Below the pieces are notes generated by a model. The model saw nothing but the letters and a program-made list of their open reading frames with translations. It was not told where the DNA came from and made no database searches. From Nostoc sp. 'Peltigera membranacea cyanobiont' N6 (GTDB lineage: Bacteria > Cyanobacteriota > Cyanobacteriia > Cyanobacteriales > Nostocaceae): a stretch of 64,000 nt of DNA. The DNA is taken from the NCBI RefSeq assembly GCF_002949735.1, contig NZ_CP026681.1, forward strand, positions 5,362,001 through 5,426,000, read 5' to 3'. The position numbers and the translations under genes were made by a program. This document shows positions 34,973-44,050 of this stretch, in pieces; the stretch's first letter is position 1; every line of letters begins with the position of its first letter.

Positions 34973-35934
34973 CGGATAGACTCTCTTCGTTCTGCATTTT
35001 TACGATCAAAGGCTATCCATTCTTCCTTTGTCATACGACGGACATTTTCTAATCGTCTAGTTGCCCAACAGTTGTACTCAATATTTAGATCACAGCCCAT
35101 CCAGCGACGGTTAAGTTGCTCTGCAACCACAAGAGTTGTTCCTGAACCTGAAAATGGGTCAATGACCAAATCTCCTTCTTTGGATGATGCAAGAACAAAT
35201 TTTCTCAATAATTCTTCTGGCTTTTGAGTTGGATGGGGTGTTGTTTCACCCATACCGTTACAAGTAGTAGGAATCTCTATAACGTCTTTGGGCTTTGCAC
35301 CTTTTGGGTTAGGTGTCCAGTTATTATGTTTCTTGATTGCTCCCTTTCCGTAGGCGCTTGTCTCTGCTTGCGGGTGAGATGGATATTTTAATGTATGTGC
35401 GCCATAAGGAATTCGCACATCGTCAATACTTAGTTTAACGGCATCAGATTTACGAAAATGAATGATGCTTTCATGAGAACGTCCCCAATCACTACCTAAG
35501 TTAGCCTTGTTTTTATAGTGCCAAATTAACCAACGACAATTTTTGAAATATTTTGATGCTGGATGCTTTAAATCAGCCAAGATTTCGGAAAAACCACAAA
35601 TATAAAAAGAGCCAGTTGACTTGAGGATACGTGAAGCTTGACTAATCCATTGAATTGACCACTCAATATATTTCTCTTGGTTCTCAAAGTTGTCCCAATC
35701 AGCTTTCTTAATGTTATAAGGTGGGTCAGCAAAAACTAGATCAACGCTTTCAGTATCAAGCGATGTAAGCCAATCAATTGAATTACCTTGATAAAGCTGT
35801 CCATGAGGATGTGTGTATTGCAGTTGAAATCCTTGCGTTAAAGGTTGCAACTCTTGTTTACTGACTTCTTGCTCTGAAACTCTAACATTTAAGGAAGTTT
35901 GTGGCATATTCAATGCACTATTAGAACTGACCAT
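34969..35934 (-). CDS. Type II DNA methyltransferase (N6-adenine or N4-cytosine, beta class)
   Basis: The 321-residue enzyme has the catalytic motif IV DPPY at 70-73 and the SAM-binding motif I F-S-G-S-G-T at 261-266. Motif IV before motif I puts it in the beta class. The middle region (about 150-225) is the likely target-recognition part. It methylates adenine N6 or cytosine N4 and protects host DNA from the coupled nuclease. The ribosome site GGAGG overlaps the last codons of the upstream DUF4258 gene. Confidence 0.92.
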   Translation of the reverse strand: MVSSNSALNMPQTSLNVRVSEQEVSKQELQPLTQGFQLQYTHPHGQLYQGNSIDWLTSLDTESVDLVFADPPYNIKKADWDNFENQEKYIEWSIQWISQASRILKSTGSFYICGFSEILADLKHPASKYFKNCRWLIWHYKNKANLGSDWGRSHESIIHFRKSDAVKLSIDDVRIPYGAHTLKYPSHPQAETSAYGKGAIKKHNNWTPNPKGAKPKDVIEIPTTCNGMGETTPHPTQKPEELLRKFVLASSKEGDLVIDPFSGSGTTLVVAEQLNRRWMGCDLNIEYNCWATRRLENVRRMTKEEWIAFDRKNAERRESIR

Positions 35935-35940
35935 TTTCGT

Positions 35941-36138
35941 TCATCCTCCGTTGCTTGCGAAACGCCCAACAATTCCAACAGGCGAATGTTTATCTAATGC
36001 AGTTCCTACTACTATATATTTTGTTCCTCTTGGGTCATCTTTTTCAACTCGAATGATTTGACCTCTCAGAACTGCCTCTTCCACATCTAAAATCGTGAGC
36101 ATATCCTCAGCCATTTCTTCCATTGCATGGGCTGACAT
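35941..36138 (-). CDS. DUF4258 protein, start uncertain or lost
   Basis: From ATG 36138 it would have 65 residues, but the frame stays open to 36222 and the extra 28 codons read as the expected first helix of DUF4258 (IDRIRDKIRLRQYD before MSAHAMEEM). That extension has no ATG, GTG or TTG, so the gene either starts at an unusual codon such as ATT or has lost its 5' end. The rest fits the family, with a basic/acidic strand RVEKDDPRGTKYIVVG. DUF4258 proteins often sit in toxin-antitoxin-like pairs. It directly precedes the DNA methyltransferase gene by six bases. Confidence 0.7.
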   Translation of the reverse strand: MSAHAMEEMAEDMLTILDVEEAVLRGQIIRVEKDDPRGTKYIVVGTALDKHSPVGIVGRFASNGG

Positions 36139-36256
36139 ATCATATTGGCGGAGTCTAATCTTGTCTCTGATCCGGTCAATATCACTGCGAGGTACTTGTT
36201 TGTTGAGGTAACATTCTGCTAATCATATCCTGTATATTTATCTAAGCTTAATTCTT

Positions 36257-36410
36257 AGAGGATGTCTGAAAAGTTTTTTTATACACCTAAACCTTGGATA
36301 TCCACCTAAATCGCCCTTAAAAAGGGGGACTTTAAGACTCTTATTCCCCCCTTTTTTAAGGGGGGTTAGGGGGGATCAAGAAATATTTGATACTTCTCAG
36401 ACATCCTCTT
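36257..36410. mobile_element. MITE-like element, family A copy 1
   Basis: Terminal inverted repeats AGAGGATGTCTGAAAAGT and ACTTCTCAGACATCCTCT bound a 154-base element. The interior holds a C-rich/G-rich inverted module (CCTTAAAAAGGGGG and CCCCCTTTTTTAAGGGG). Sister copies lie at 42484-42791 and 53177-53383. It has no coding capacity. Confidence 0.8.
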
Positions 36411-36421
36411 AGGAATCAAAC

Positions 36422-36733
36422 CTATGATGAAAAGCAGTATTGGCATTTATTGAGAACATAATTTTCAATAAGTTCACCAGTCTCAAGGTCGTATATAGGA
36501 AGACTTGTCCCATCTCGAAAAACGTGAATTGGAACAACTCCAAGATTAGTAAGACCGATAAAGTTATTCAGATCTGCATACACAAGGTTGTGGGAACCCC
36601 AAAAACCATCCCAACCGACACGATGTAGTTCACCAGTGTTTGGATTGACGATGTAATCAAAACCGATTTCTTGAAATTCTCGGTAAAGACGGAGATTTTC
36701 GAGCTTTCTACCAAAGAGTTTTAGACTGGTCAT
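36422..36733 (-). CDS. Hypothetical protein
   Basis: I do not recognise this protein of about 103 residues (ATG 36733; a TTG 18 bases earlier is less likely). It is rich in Gly, Asn and Leu, with a central segment GELHRVGWDGFWGSH and a C-terminal CQYC pair. No signal peptide or membrane span is seen. It lies between a miniature element and the typA terminator region, in a stretch with AT-rich composition, so it may be acquired. Confidence 0.5.
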   Translation of the reverse strand: MTSLKLFGRKLENLRLYREFQEIGFDYIVNPNTGELHRVGWDGFWGSHNLVYADLNNFIGLTNLGVVPIHVFRDGTSLPIYDLETGELIENYVLNKCQYCFSS

Positions 36734-36983
36734 GTGGACACTACTCTGCAATACAACACAATTTTACTCATAATTTTTGTTGCTAATTGAAATTTGTAAG
36801 TAAAGTTGTATCAAAGGAACGTCCTACAGCTAAATTTGCAGGATAATTTATTACTGATTTTATGGTAAAGTTACGTATATCCACGCGATTAGAAATAATC
36901 TCTAGAATTTTCCTCAATATTATTTTCTGAAATAACGTATGTAAAGACTGGTGCATGAGATGTGTGTCCAAAATAAATCAAAA

Positions 36984-37009
36984 ACAAAAAGCCCACATGA
37001 GTGGGCTTT
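36984..37009. terminator. Intrinsic terminator of typA (bidirectional shape)
   Basis: AAAAAGCCCAC pairs perfectly with GTGGGCTTTTT around ATGA. On the minus strand it follows the typA stop by 23 bases and continues into T-rich sequence. Confidence 0.9.
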
Positions 37010-37032
37010 TTAAATCAATTAAGTAACTTTAC

Positions 37033-38823
37033 TTACCGTTTCGCCAACTTCTTCGACATCTTCCGTAGACGAATCGATTGGGGTGTAACTTCCACCAATT
37101 CATCGGCCGCGATGTATTCCAAAGCACGCTCTAAACTCATGTCTATCGGTGCTTGCAGTTGCACCAATTCATCGCCACCAGCAGCCCGGTGATTGGTTAA
37201 TTGCTTGGTCTTGCAGATATTCAATTCCAAATCTTGAGAACGAGTGTGTTCTCCCACAATCATACCTCTGTAAACCTTTGTGCCGGGAGTAATAAAGAAT
37301 GCTCCTCTATCTTCGGCATTTCTCATGGCGTAGAAAGTAGAAACGCCTTCTTCAAAGGAGATTAAAACGCCTTTGTTACGAGCTTCAATGTCACCACTGA
37401 TTGGACGGTAATCTAAGAAGCTGTGGTTCATGATGCCTTCGCCACGAGTCATCCGCATGAATTCACCCCGGAAACCAATCAATCCACGGGCGGGAATGAC
37501 AAACTCTAATTGGGTGCGATCGCCACTACCTGGTTGCATATCTTGCATTTCGCCTTTGCGTTGTCCCAGGCGTTCTATACAGCTACCCACACCTTCAGCA
37601 GGTATGTCTAACACCAAAAGTTCGTAGGGTTCGCAAGGTTGACCGTTGATTTCGCGGTAAATTACCTGTGGCTGAGATACCTGAAACTCGAAGCCTTCCC
37701 GACGCATGGTTTCAATTAAGATACCCAAGTGGAGTTCTCCACGACCGGAAACAAGGAATTTATCGGGAGAATCGGTTTCTTCAACCCGCAAAGCAACGTT
37801 AGTTTCAAGTTCGCGGAATAGGCGATCGCGTATTTGACGGGAAGTCACCAACTTACCTTCTTGACCAGCAAAGGGCGAATCATTCACCCAGAAGGCCATT
37901 TGCAAGGTTGGTTCATCCACTTTAATTAGTGGTAAAGCTTGCGGTTCATTGGGGTCAGTAATCGTTTCTCCAATATAAGCATCAGCGAAACCAGCCACCG
38001 CCACAATATAACCTGCGGTTGCTTCTTCCATATCTACGCGCTTCAGTCCATCGAAGCCCATCAATTTGGTAATTTTACCCTTGACAATAGTGCCATTTTC
38101 TGTTACCAAAGCAGCTTGTTGTCCTGAGCGGATAGTACCGTTGTGAATTCTGCCAATCACAATCCGTCCCAGATATTCAGAATAATCTAGGGTTGTAACT
38201 TGCAATTGCAGAGGCTTATTGCTGTCGCCTACTGGTGGTGGAACGTGTTGCAGAATCGCGTTAAACAGGGGTTGCATATCTACCGATTCTGCTTCCAGGC
38301 TTTCTTTGGCAAAACCTGCCATACCAGAGGCAAACAGATAGGTAAAATCGCACTGGTCTTCATCTGCCCCTAATTCCAAGAACAGATCCAAAACTTTATC
38401 GACAGCAACGTGGGGGTCAGTTTGACCGCGATCGATTTTGTTGATGATAACGATGGGGCGCAGCCCTTTTTCTAAGGCTTTTTTGAGGACAAAGCGTGTT
38501 TGGGGCATGGGGCCTTCATTGGCATCAACAATCAGAAGACATCCATCAACCATGCCGAGTACGCGTTCAACTTCGCCACCAAAGTCAGCGTGTCCAGGAG
38601 TATCAACAATATTAATTAGTGTTTCTTTGTAGCGAACCGCCGTATTTTTAGACAGGATAGTAATACCCCGTTCCCGTTCTAGGGCGTTGGAGTCCATAAC
38701 GCAATCCGGAACGTCTTCGCCTTCGCGGAAAATGCCGGATTGTTTGAGGAGTGCGTCAACCAAGGTAGTTTTGCCGTGGTCAACGTGGGCGATAATTGCG
38801 ACGTTGCGAATTGGGAGCGTCAT
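37033..38823 (-). CDS. typA: Translational GTPase TypA/BipA
   Basis: The 596-residue ribosome-associated GTPase has G1 AHVDHGKTTL, switch I ERERGITI, G3 DTPGHADFGGEVE, G4 NKIDR, then EF-G-like domains II, III and V and the TypA-specific C-terminal domain (HTRSQDLELNICKTKQLTNHR region, with KQLTNHRAAG typical). It helps ribosome assembly and growth under stress such as cold. It stands alone and is closed by a strong terminator. Confidence 0.98.
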   Translation of the reverse strand: MTLPIRNVAIIAHVDHGKTTLVDALLKQSGIFREGEDVPDCVMDSNALERERGITILSKNTAVRYKETLINIVDTPGHADFGGEVERVLGMVDGCLLIVDANEGPMPQTRFVLKKALEKGLRPIVIINKIDRGQTDPHVAVDKVLDLFLELGADEDQCDFTYLFASGMAGFAKESLEAESVDMQPLFNAILQHVPPPVGDSNKPLQLQVTTLDYSEYLGRIVIGRIHNGTIRSGQQAALVTENGTIVKGKITKLMGFDGLKRVDMEEATAGYIVAVAGFADAYIGETITDPNEPQALPLIKVDEPTLQMAFWVNDSPFAGQEGKLVTSRQIRDRLFRELETNVALRVEETDSPDKFLVSGRGELHLGILIETMRREGFEFQVSQPQVIYREINGQPCEPYELLVLDIPAEGVGSCIERLGQRKGEMQDMQPGSGDRTQLEFVIPARGLIGFRGEFMRMTRGEGIMNHSFLDYRPISGDIEARNKGVLISFEEGVSTFYAMRNAEDRGAFFITPGTKVYRGMIVGEHTRSQDLELNICKTKQLTNHRAAGGDELVQLQAPIDMSLERALEYIAADELVEVTPQSIRLRKMSKKLAKR

Positions 38824-39405
38824 AGAAGCTTTTGGTGAACTCTAGAGGGGGTTTTGATATTTACATTTGAATGCTAGGCTTTTTTAACAGAATTGGGTAT
38901 GATTAGCAAAACTCTGTAAAGAACCTTTAATAATTCTAGCGTAATCGTCACAATTGCGGTGAGGTTTGTCAACGCTGCTGAGATGGAAAGTTAGGTAGGC
39001 TAATTTGTGTGTTTAAGGTTAAATTATTTACGTGATATTGTTAGAAACCTTAACCGAGGTAGTTGAAGGGTGGGTAAATGTCTGGTTAAAGTTTCTCAGA
39101 TATTTTATGTCCCGTAAATTAGCTTGACTTTTGCAACTATTGACACCAGCATTTCTAACTGGTGTTGTCCTCTCAAATTTCAATGTCTGGAGGCAGTTTT
39201 ACCAGCGAATTTTTGAGAAATTAAATACCATCACTACCCCCAAACTTAGATAAGTCTTTCATGTCAGGAAAAATAAACTTTTTTCTCTAGATATAAAGTC
39301 GTAAATTATTTGCAAAAATCAATTAACCGCAGAGGCGCAGATAGGGGTATCGGAGATTTTCAGTACTCATTATGGTCGGAATCGATCGCTCCTCACTTTG
39401 TTTAG
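38824..39405. other. Intergenic region, typA leader side
   Basis: These 582 bases between typA and the peptide-transporter ATPase hold no gene. A hairpin ACACCAG/CTGGTGT lies at about 39144-39166. A phrase AACCGCAGAGGCGCAG near 39325, common in cyanobacterial non-coding DNA, is also seen. The typA promoter should be near the left end. Confidence 0.4.
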
Positions 39406-41076
39406 TTAAGCGCGTGCTAATAAGGGAGCAGCAGCTAGTAGGGTTTTGGTATAAGGGTGCTGAGGATTGGCAAAAATCTTTTTTGTCAGACCGATTTCAA
39501 CAATTTTACCGCCATTCATCACGGCAATACGATCGCACAAAAATCGCGCTAACCAAAGATCGTGGGTGATGAACAGATAGGTTAACTCAAATTCTTCTTT
39601 TAATTGCAACATCAAATCCAGCACTTGCGACTGCACGCTAGCATCTAACATACTCACTGGTTCATCGCAGATCAAAAGTTTGGGGTGAGTAATCAAAGCG
39701 CGAGCGATCGCAACTCTTTGCTGTTGTCCCCCAGACAAATCTGATGGATAACGCTCATAATACACTTCTGGCGGTGTTAATCCAACTTTCTCTAGCATCC
39801 AAAAAACTTGTTCTTTTGCCTTAACGGGATCGGCTAAATTGTGGATAAATAAAGGATCGGCGATACTTTGTCCCACCGTCATCGCTGGATTAAGACAAGC
39901 ATGAGGATCTTGAAAAACCATTTGGATTTGTCGCCGTGAGGAGCGAATTTCTTGACGCGACAGTTTAGTTAAATCTTGTCCTAAAAACTCTACTTTGCCA
40001 CTGGTGGGGCGAATTAGTTGCAAAATTGTTCGTGACAGCGTACTTTTACCACAACCTGATTCCCCAACTAAGCCGAGAATTTCTCCTGCATAAAGATCCA
40101 AGTCAATTCCATCTACTGCTTTTATTGTCTGGGTTTGTGTCTTAAACAGTCGTTCGATAAAGTTAGGTTCTATGGTGTAGTATTGCTTGAGTTCTGTAAT
40201 ACTCAAAATTGGGGATTGCTTATTAAGAATCGGTAATTGCTTTTCTGAATCATTGGCAATTATCAATTGTCCATCATCTTTTACTGCTTGAATGTGTAAA
40301 GCTGCTTTTAAGAGCGATCGCGTATATTCATGTTGAGGCTCCCTAAATACGGTTTCTGTAGAACCCATTTCGACCATTTTGCCTTGGTACATAACGCCAA
40401 TGCGATCGCAATATTCAGCCACCATTGCTAAATCGTGAGAAATCAGCAACAATCCCATGTTTTCTTCACCGCACAGACGAGTTAATTCTTTCAATATCTG
40501 CGCGGAAACGGTGACATCTAAGCTGGTGGTGGGTTCATCAGCAACAATCAACTTGGGGTTGAGGAGTAAAGCTAAAGCGATCGCAACCCGTTGGCGCATT
40601 CCACCGCTAAATTCGTGGGGATACTGATTCCAGCGACTAGGTGGAATATTCACCTTTGCTAAGGTAGCAAGTGCTTTTTTTTTGGCTTCCCGCGTTGATA
40701 ATTCTGGTGAGTGCGCTTGGAGGGTTTCAATACAATGCTTACCAATCGTCATCAGTGGATCGAGGCGTGTCATAGGATCTTGGAAAATTAAGGCGATCGC
40801 TTCTCCTCGAAATTTCCGCAATTGGTTAGGCATCAAGTCAAATACCGACTGTCCTTGAAATGCCACCCGTCCCTCAATCCGACTAGAGGCTGGTAGCAAA
40901 CGCATTACTGCCCTTCCTATAGTTGACTTTCCACAACCCGACTCTCCCACCAATCCCATTTTTTCACCTGGTTGCAAGGTGAAAGATACATCATCAACCG
41001 CCCAGCTTGCCTCTTCTCCACTCCGTTGAGGATAGGCAACTCGCAGATTTTCGATACAGAATAAGGCTTCACTCAT
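39406..41076 (-). CDS. Peptide/nickel-type ABC transporter ATPase with two fused ATPase domains
   Basis: The 556-residue protein has two full ABC ATPase domains, each with GESGCGKST as Walker A, signatures FSGGMRQRVAIA and LSGGQQQRVAIA, and Walker B segments ending in ADEPTTSLD and CDEPVSMLD. Both have the oligopeptide-transporter C-terminal extension (HPYTKTLL at the very end, HEYTRSLLKA in the middle). It matches DppD-DppF-type subunits joined in one chain. The permeases and binding protein are not adjacent in this window, so it must serve components encoded elsewhere. Confidence 0.95.
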   Translation of the reverse strand: MSEALFCIENLRVAYPQRSGEEASWAVDDVSFTLQPGEKMGLVGESGCGKSTIGRAVMRLLPASSRIEGRVAFQGQSVFDLMPNQLRKFRGEAIALIFQDPMTRLDPLMTIGKHCIETLQAHSPELSTREAKKKALATLAKVNIPPSRWNQYPHEFSGGMRQRVAIALALLLNPKLIVADEPTTSLDVTVSAQILKELTRLCGEENMGLLLISHDLAMVAEYCDRIGVMYQGKMVEMGSTETVFREPQHEYTRSLLKAALHIQAVKDDGQLIIANDSEKQLPILNKQSPILSITELKQYYTIEPNFIERLFKTQTQTIKAVDGIDLDLYAGEILGLVGESGCGKSTLSRTILQLIRPTSGKVEFLGQDLTKLSRQEIRSSRRQIQMVFQDPHACLNPAMTVGQSIADPLFIHNLADPVKAKEQVFWMLEKVGLTPPEVYYERYPSDLSGGQQQRVAIARALITHPKLLICDEPVSMLDASVQSQVLDLMLQLKEEFELTYLFITHDLWLARFLCDRIAVMNGGKIVEIGLTKKIFANPQHPYTKTLLAAAPLLARA

Positions 41077-41272
41077 AGTTAGTTATCAGCCCTGGGCTAC
41101 CAGCTTTTATAATTTCAAATTTAAGATAGTCTATCAGATTAGTATTAAACCTCCGCTATGCAAACATCTTTATTGTCTTAGCAAATCCTTGACAGTAGTG
41201 ATTTATACTGCTTGCGTCAATTTTTACTAGTTAATGTTAAGAGACAAGCAAGTATTTTCACTATTAAGCTAA

Positions 41273-41569
41273 TTAATGTTCGCCATCTTGATGATAGCGA
41301 TCGTTTATGCCTTGCTCAGTTTCTAGTAGCCGTGAAATAAGCACGTCTGGTTTTCTACTAATAACAGACCTAACTTTATCTATAGCAGTTACTTCACTGA
41401 TTTTGACAACCATTTCCCAGAGAGTATCTTCCTCTGTATCTTTGTTGTAAGTTCTATGTTTAAACCACAATAAATCATCCCAAACTCCAATAATTGTGGC
41501 GAAATACCACTTATCTCGTACTAGTATCCAGATTTCTTGTTCTAAGTAAGTCTTTAGAAGAGATTTCAC
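41273..41569 (-). CDS. Hypothetical protein
   Basis: I do not recognise this 98-residue protein. The N-terminal half is Trp-rich and strand-like (EIWILVRDKWYFATIIGVWD), suggesting a small beta-barrel. The C-terminal half is helical and charged. No membrane span or signal is seen. It is isolated between the transporter ATPase and a long non-coding stretch. Confidence 0.5.
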   Translation of the reverse strand: MKSLLKTYLEQEIWILVRDKWYFATIIGVWDDLLWFKHRTYNKDTEEDTLWEMVVKISEVTAIDKVRSVISRKPDVLISRLLETEQGINDRYHQDGEH

Positions 41570-42052
41570 AATGACTAAGATATGAAAAAGATTGTGCTAC
41601 ATATTAGGTAAGTATTAACAGCTAAGACAACAGTTAAAATACTGATATATTTTAGTGTCAATTATATTTATATGATTTAACAACTAGCAAGCATAAAATC
41701 TCCGAAAACTATGGTTAAGGCAATATATCACCTAATAATTGCCTGAATTTGGGAAAAAATACCTGTATAAAATACAATTTCATCATTTAGTATTTGCTGT
41801 TACAGACAATAAGTACCTACTACAGCATTATCACTGAAGCCCAATTAGTGCGTATCCACCCAACCTAGCAGGGTTATTTTCTCCTTAGTATATTGAATTA
41901 AATCGGCCAGTTCCAGATATTGATCGGGTAGTTTAGCCGATTAATTCACCCATTTGTGGGAGGTAATTAGTAAGTCAATAAGTGTACTTTGATTATAGTA
42001 AGACCAACCGAAGATGGTTTGAAGCAGGATTTACGTAACAGATGTATCAATC
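41570..42052. other. Intergenic region with possible remnant
   Basis: No gene is seen in these 483 bases. On the minus strand, 41845-41940 reads as a protein-like fragment (LPDQYLELADLIQYTKE) between stops, without a start, possibly a decayed coding piece. The right end should hold the promoter of the secreted small protein that follows. Confidence 0.3.
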
Positions 42053-42361
42053 ATGTTAAACCTGATATTCACAAGATGTATAAACATCAAACCCTTGCTG
42101 GTTTCAATAGCTTTGTTACTAGCTGTACAAACTTCTGCCAATGCTGAACAACCCCTTCCTAATTTGACTCCAGCACAAACTCAAAGTTTATCCCGTGACT
42201 TAGTTCCATATAATTCTCAAGACTTTTTTAGGCAAGGAAAAGACTCGATTGAGAGAGAAATTCAAATTCTCAGACAAAGACAACTGTCCTCAATTAAACC
42301 TGTTCTTAAGATTGATTTAGTCCGGCAGATTAAAAGACCACCTACTCAGCAAAAAATCTAA
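42053..42361 (+). CDS. Small secreted hypothetical protein
   Basis: The 102-residue product has a signal peptide (LLVSIALLLAVQTSANA) and a mature part of about 70 residues that is polar, helical and basic at the C-terminus, with LTPAQTQSLSRDL and a run of Arg/Gln/Ile. I recognise no family. It could be periplasmic. No partner gene is adjacent. Confidence 0.5.
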   Translation: MLNLIFTRCINIKPLLVSIALLLAVQTSANAEQPLPNLTPAQTQSLSRDLVPYNSQDFFRQGKDSIEREIQILRQRQLSSIKPVLKIDLVRQIKRPPTQQKI

Positions 42362-42385
42362 ATCTTATCTAAGTAATAATTATTA

Positions 42386-42482
42386 GATACGTAGTAACGC
42401 ACCATTATCAAGGGTTTGGTGCGTTATGCTGTCGCTAACACACCCTACATATCTTTTCAGAAATCAAACCAGATTCCTATAT
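42386..42482. mobile_element. MITE-like element, family B partial copy
   Basis: The right end (TTTCAGAAATCAAACCAG, then TTCCTATATA) matches the family B terminus, and the inner part carries GTAACGCACC and ACACACCCTAC. The left terminus is missing. It directly abuts the family A element that starts at 42484. Confidence 0.55.
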
Positions 42483-42483
42483 A

Positions 42484-42791
42484 AGAGGGTGTTTGAAAAG
42501 TATTTTACTGTGATTTTAGGCACTTTTAGATCCCCCCTAACCCCCCTTAAAAAGCTACGGTGTACACACATCTCTGTACAAACCCAAAATCGTTGGAGAT
42601 CCCCCTAAATCCCCCGATAAATTGGGGGACTTTAAGAGACTTTTGCCCCCCTTTTTAAGGGGGGGTTGGGGGGATCAAAAGGCTCTGGGGCAACTCTATA
42701 AGACTTGTGTGTACACCGTAGCCTTAAAAAGGGGGATTTAGGGGGATCTAAAACTTTTGATACCGACAAGAGGACTTTTCAAACATCCTCT
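42484..42791. mobile_element. MITE-like element, family A copy 2, with a nested insertion
   Basis: The ends AGAGGGTGTTTGAAAAGT and ACTTTTCAAACATCCTCT are inverted copies. The element is interrupted by another small element at 42554-42722; without the insertion and one duplicated target it would be about 131 bases. Confidence 0.8.
42554..42722. mobile_element. Nested miniature element with 8-bp target duplication
   Basis: GCTACGGTGTACACACA at the left and its exact inverse at the right bound 169 bases. The flanks CTTAAAAA (42546-42553) and CTTAAAAA (42723-42730) form an 8-base direct repeat, the mark of transposition. The interior has a C-rich/G-rich inverted module but no coding sequence. 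Confidence 0.8.
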
Positions 42792-42937
42792 AAGACCTTG
42801 GATCGCTAATTGTTGTACTGTTAATTATTGAGCTATAGCATCTCAGCTATACTTCAGGCATCACAATCGCTATGCTCTGCTTTTTGTAAACATAGTTTGT
42901 ACATTTTGAATAAACTTTGCAATAAAATTTTACAATT

Positions 42938-43147
42938 TTAATTGTCTAACAAACTCATCAACGCTTGAATTTCAACGTCTTGCGGCTCTGACAATTGGCT
43001 TTGTAACCTTAATAATTGACTCTGCAATGCTTCCACTACATGGAGCATATTAGACTCTTGGGCAATTTTTAGCTGGTTTTCTTTAATTTGGATCTGTTTA
43101 AGCAAGTCATTTTCAACGTGAATTGAGTTGTAATGTTGAGCAATCAT
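42938..43147 (-). CDS. Small coiled-coil hypothetical protein
   Basis: The 69-residue protein is almost fully helical, with heptad Leu/Ile/Gln patterns (LLKQIQIKENQLKIAQE and LQSQLLRLQSQL), so it is probably a small coiled coil. I recognise no family. It lies alone, with a 576-base repeat-filled region at its 3' side. It might be chance coding, but the composition is that of a real protein. Confidence 0.4.
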   Translation of the reverse strand: MIAQHYNSIHVENDLLKQIQIKENQLKIAQESNMLHVVEALQSQLLRLQSQLSEPQDVEIQALMSLLDN

Positions 43148-43522
43148 AGCTTTACATTTTGTATCAATCTAATCTATGGAGTGCAATTAAATTTATCTCC
43201 AATGTATTATTCCACACTTTTATCATTTTTTTCTATCTGGTTATTTAATTTTCATTACTCGTAGTTTTTATGGATATGGCAGATTTAATCCACTATGTCG
43301 ATCTTTTTAGAGGCTTTTACAAAAGTGGTAATTATGATATAAGATTGGTTGACTTAGGGGTAATTTTAGATAACGGACATTAATACTTACGCATGAATAA
43401 CGGAAATGCTAGGCACAGAGAACACGAAACAATAATAGTTTGAGAGACTTTTGGCGTAAGTTATCACAGATAAACTTGTCTGTTACTTCACTGAGTATTG
43501 TAGGTATTTTCAATAATTTTTT
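43148..43522. other. Intergenic region with small inverted repeat
   Basis: No gene is seen. ACTTACGC at 43385-43392 and GCGTAAGT at 43454-43461 bound a 77-base element of the short dispersed type. The remainder is AT-rich. Confidence 0.4.
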
Positions 43523-43849
43523 GTGAATGGCATGAACTTAAAGTTTATAAAGAAAAACATTTTTCCTTTTGTAAAAGTTATATCTACAGTGCTTATAACC
43601 AGTGCAATTGGATTAGAATCGTGGAATATTTATGCCGTACTAACTAATAGTAATGTACCAAGCAGTCTGAATCCAATTTTTTGGATTGAGCGTTTTGCTA
43701 TGACGTGCCACTTTATCGAGAGTATTATAGCAGCTTTTTATGCACCTTCAATAAAAAAGATACCAATCCAGTATGCTATTTATACTTTTTTTGTAGGCAC
43801 AATTGGCTTGTTAGAACTTTTCGATCGAGATGACGCTTCTACATCTTGA
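43523..43849 (+). CDS. Small three-span membrane protein
   Basis: The 108-residue protein has three hydrophobic segments (about 15-38, 52-72 and 82-99) separated by short loops, with polar residues ESWN, ERF and HFIES inside or near the membrane. I recognise no named family. The start may be the GTG at 43523 or the ATG at 43532. A hairpin at 43912-43950 may end its transcript. Confidence 0.55.
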   Translation: MNGMNLKFIKKNIFPFVKVISTVLITSAIGLESWNIYAVLTNSNVPSSLNPIFWIERFAMTCHFIESIIAAFYAPSIKKIPIQYAIYTFFVGTIGLLELFDRDDASTS

Positions 43850-43911
43850 AGGTGTGAGATTTTTGGATTAGGTAGGTTGGTAGCGATCGCATAATGCACC
43901 ATCAGATTATC

Positions 43912-43950
43912 AAATCCCCGCTACTGAGCAAAAGTCAGTTGCGGGGGTTT
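43912..43950 (+). terminator. Probable terminator of the small membrane-protein gene
   Basis: AAATCCCCGC pairs with GCGGGGGTTT, and ACTGA pairs with TCAGT inside the loop, giving a long hairpin. It ends in only three T, so its strength is uncertain. Confidence 0.5.
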
Positions 43951-44050
43951 CTCAATGTAGGTCACTGGTGAATCTGACAGGCAGAAGGAGGTATAGTTTG
44001 TATAGTGAGCTTTTTGCTGCAATTTTAGTTTGATACTAAGGAATAAAAAA

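Noticed and set aside
36783..36971. Open frame of 62 codons on the minus strand beside the typA terminator
   Set aside because: There is no ribosome site and no protein-like pattern. It runs up to the terminator.
42426..42608. Open frame of 60 codons on the + strand
   Set aside because: It crosses the ends of family B, family A and nested miniature elements, so it is repeat-derived.
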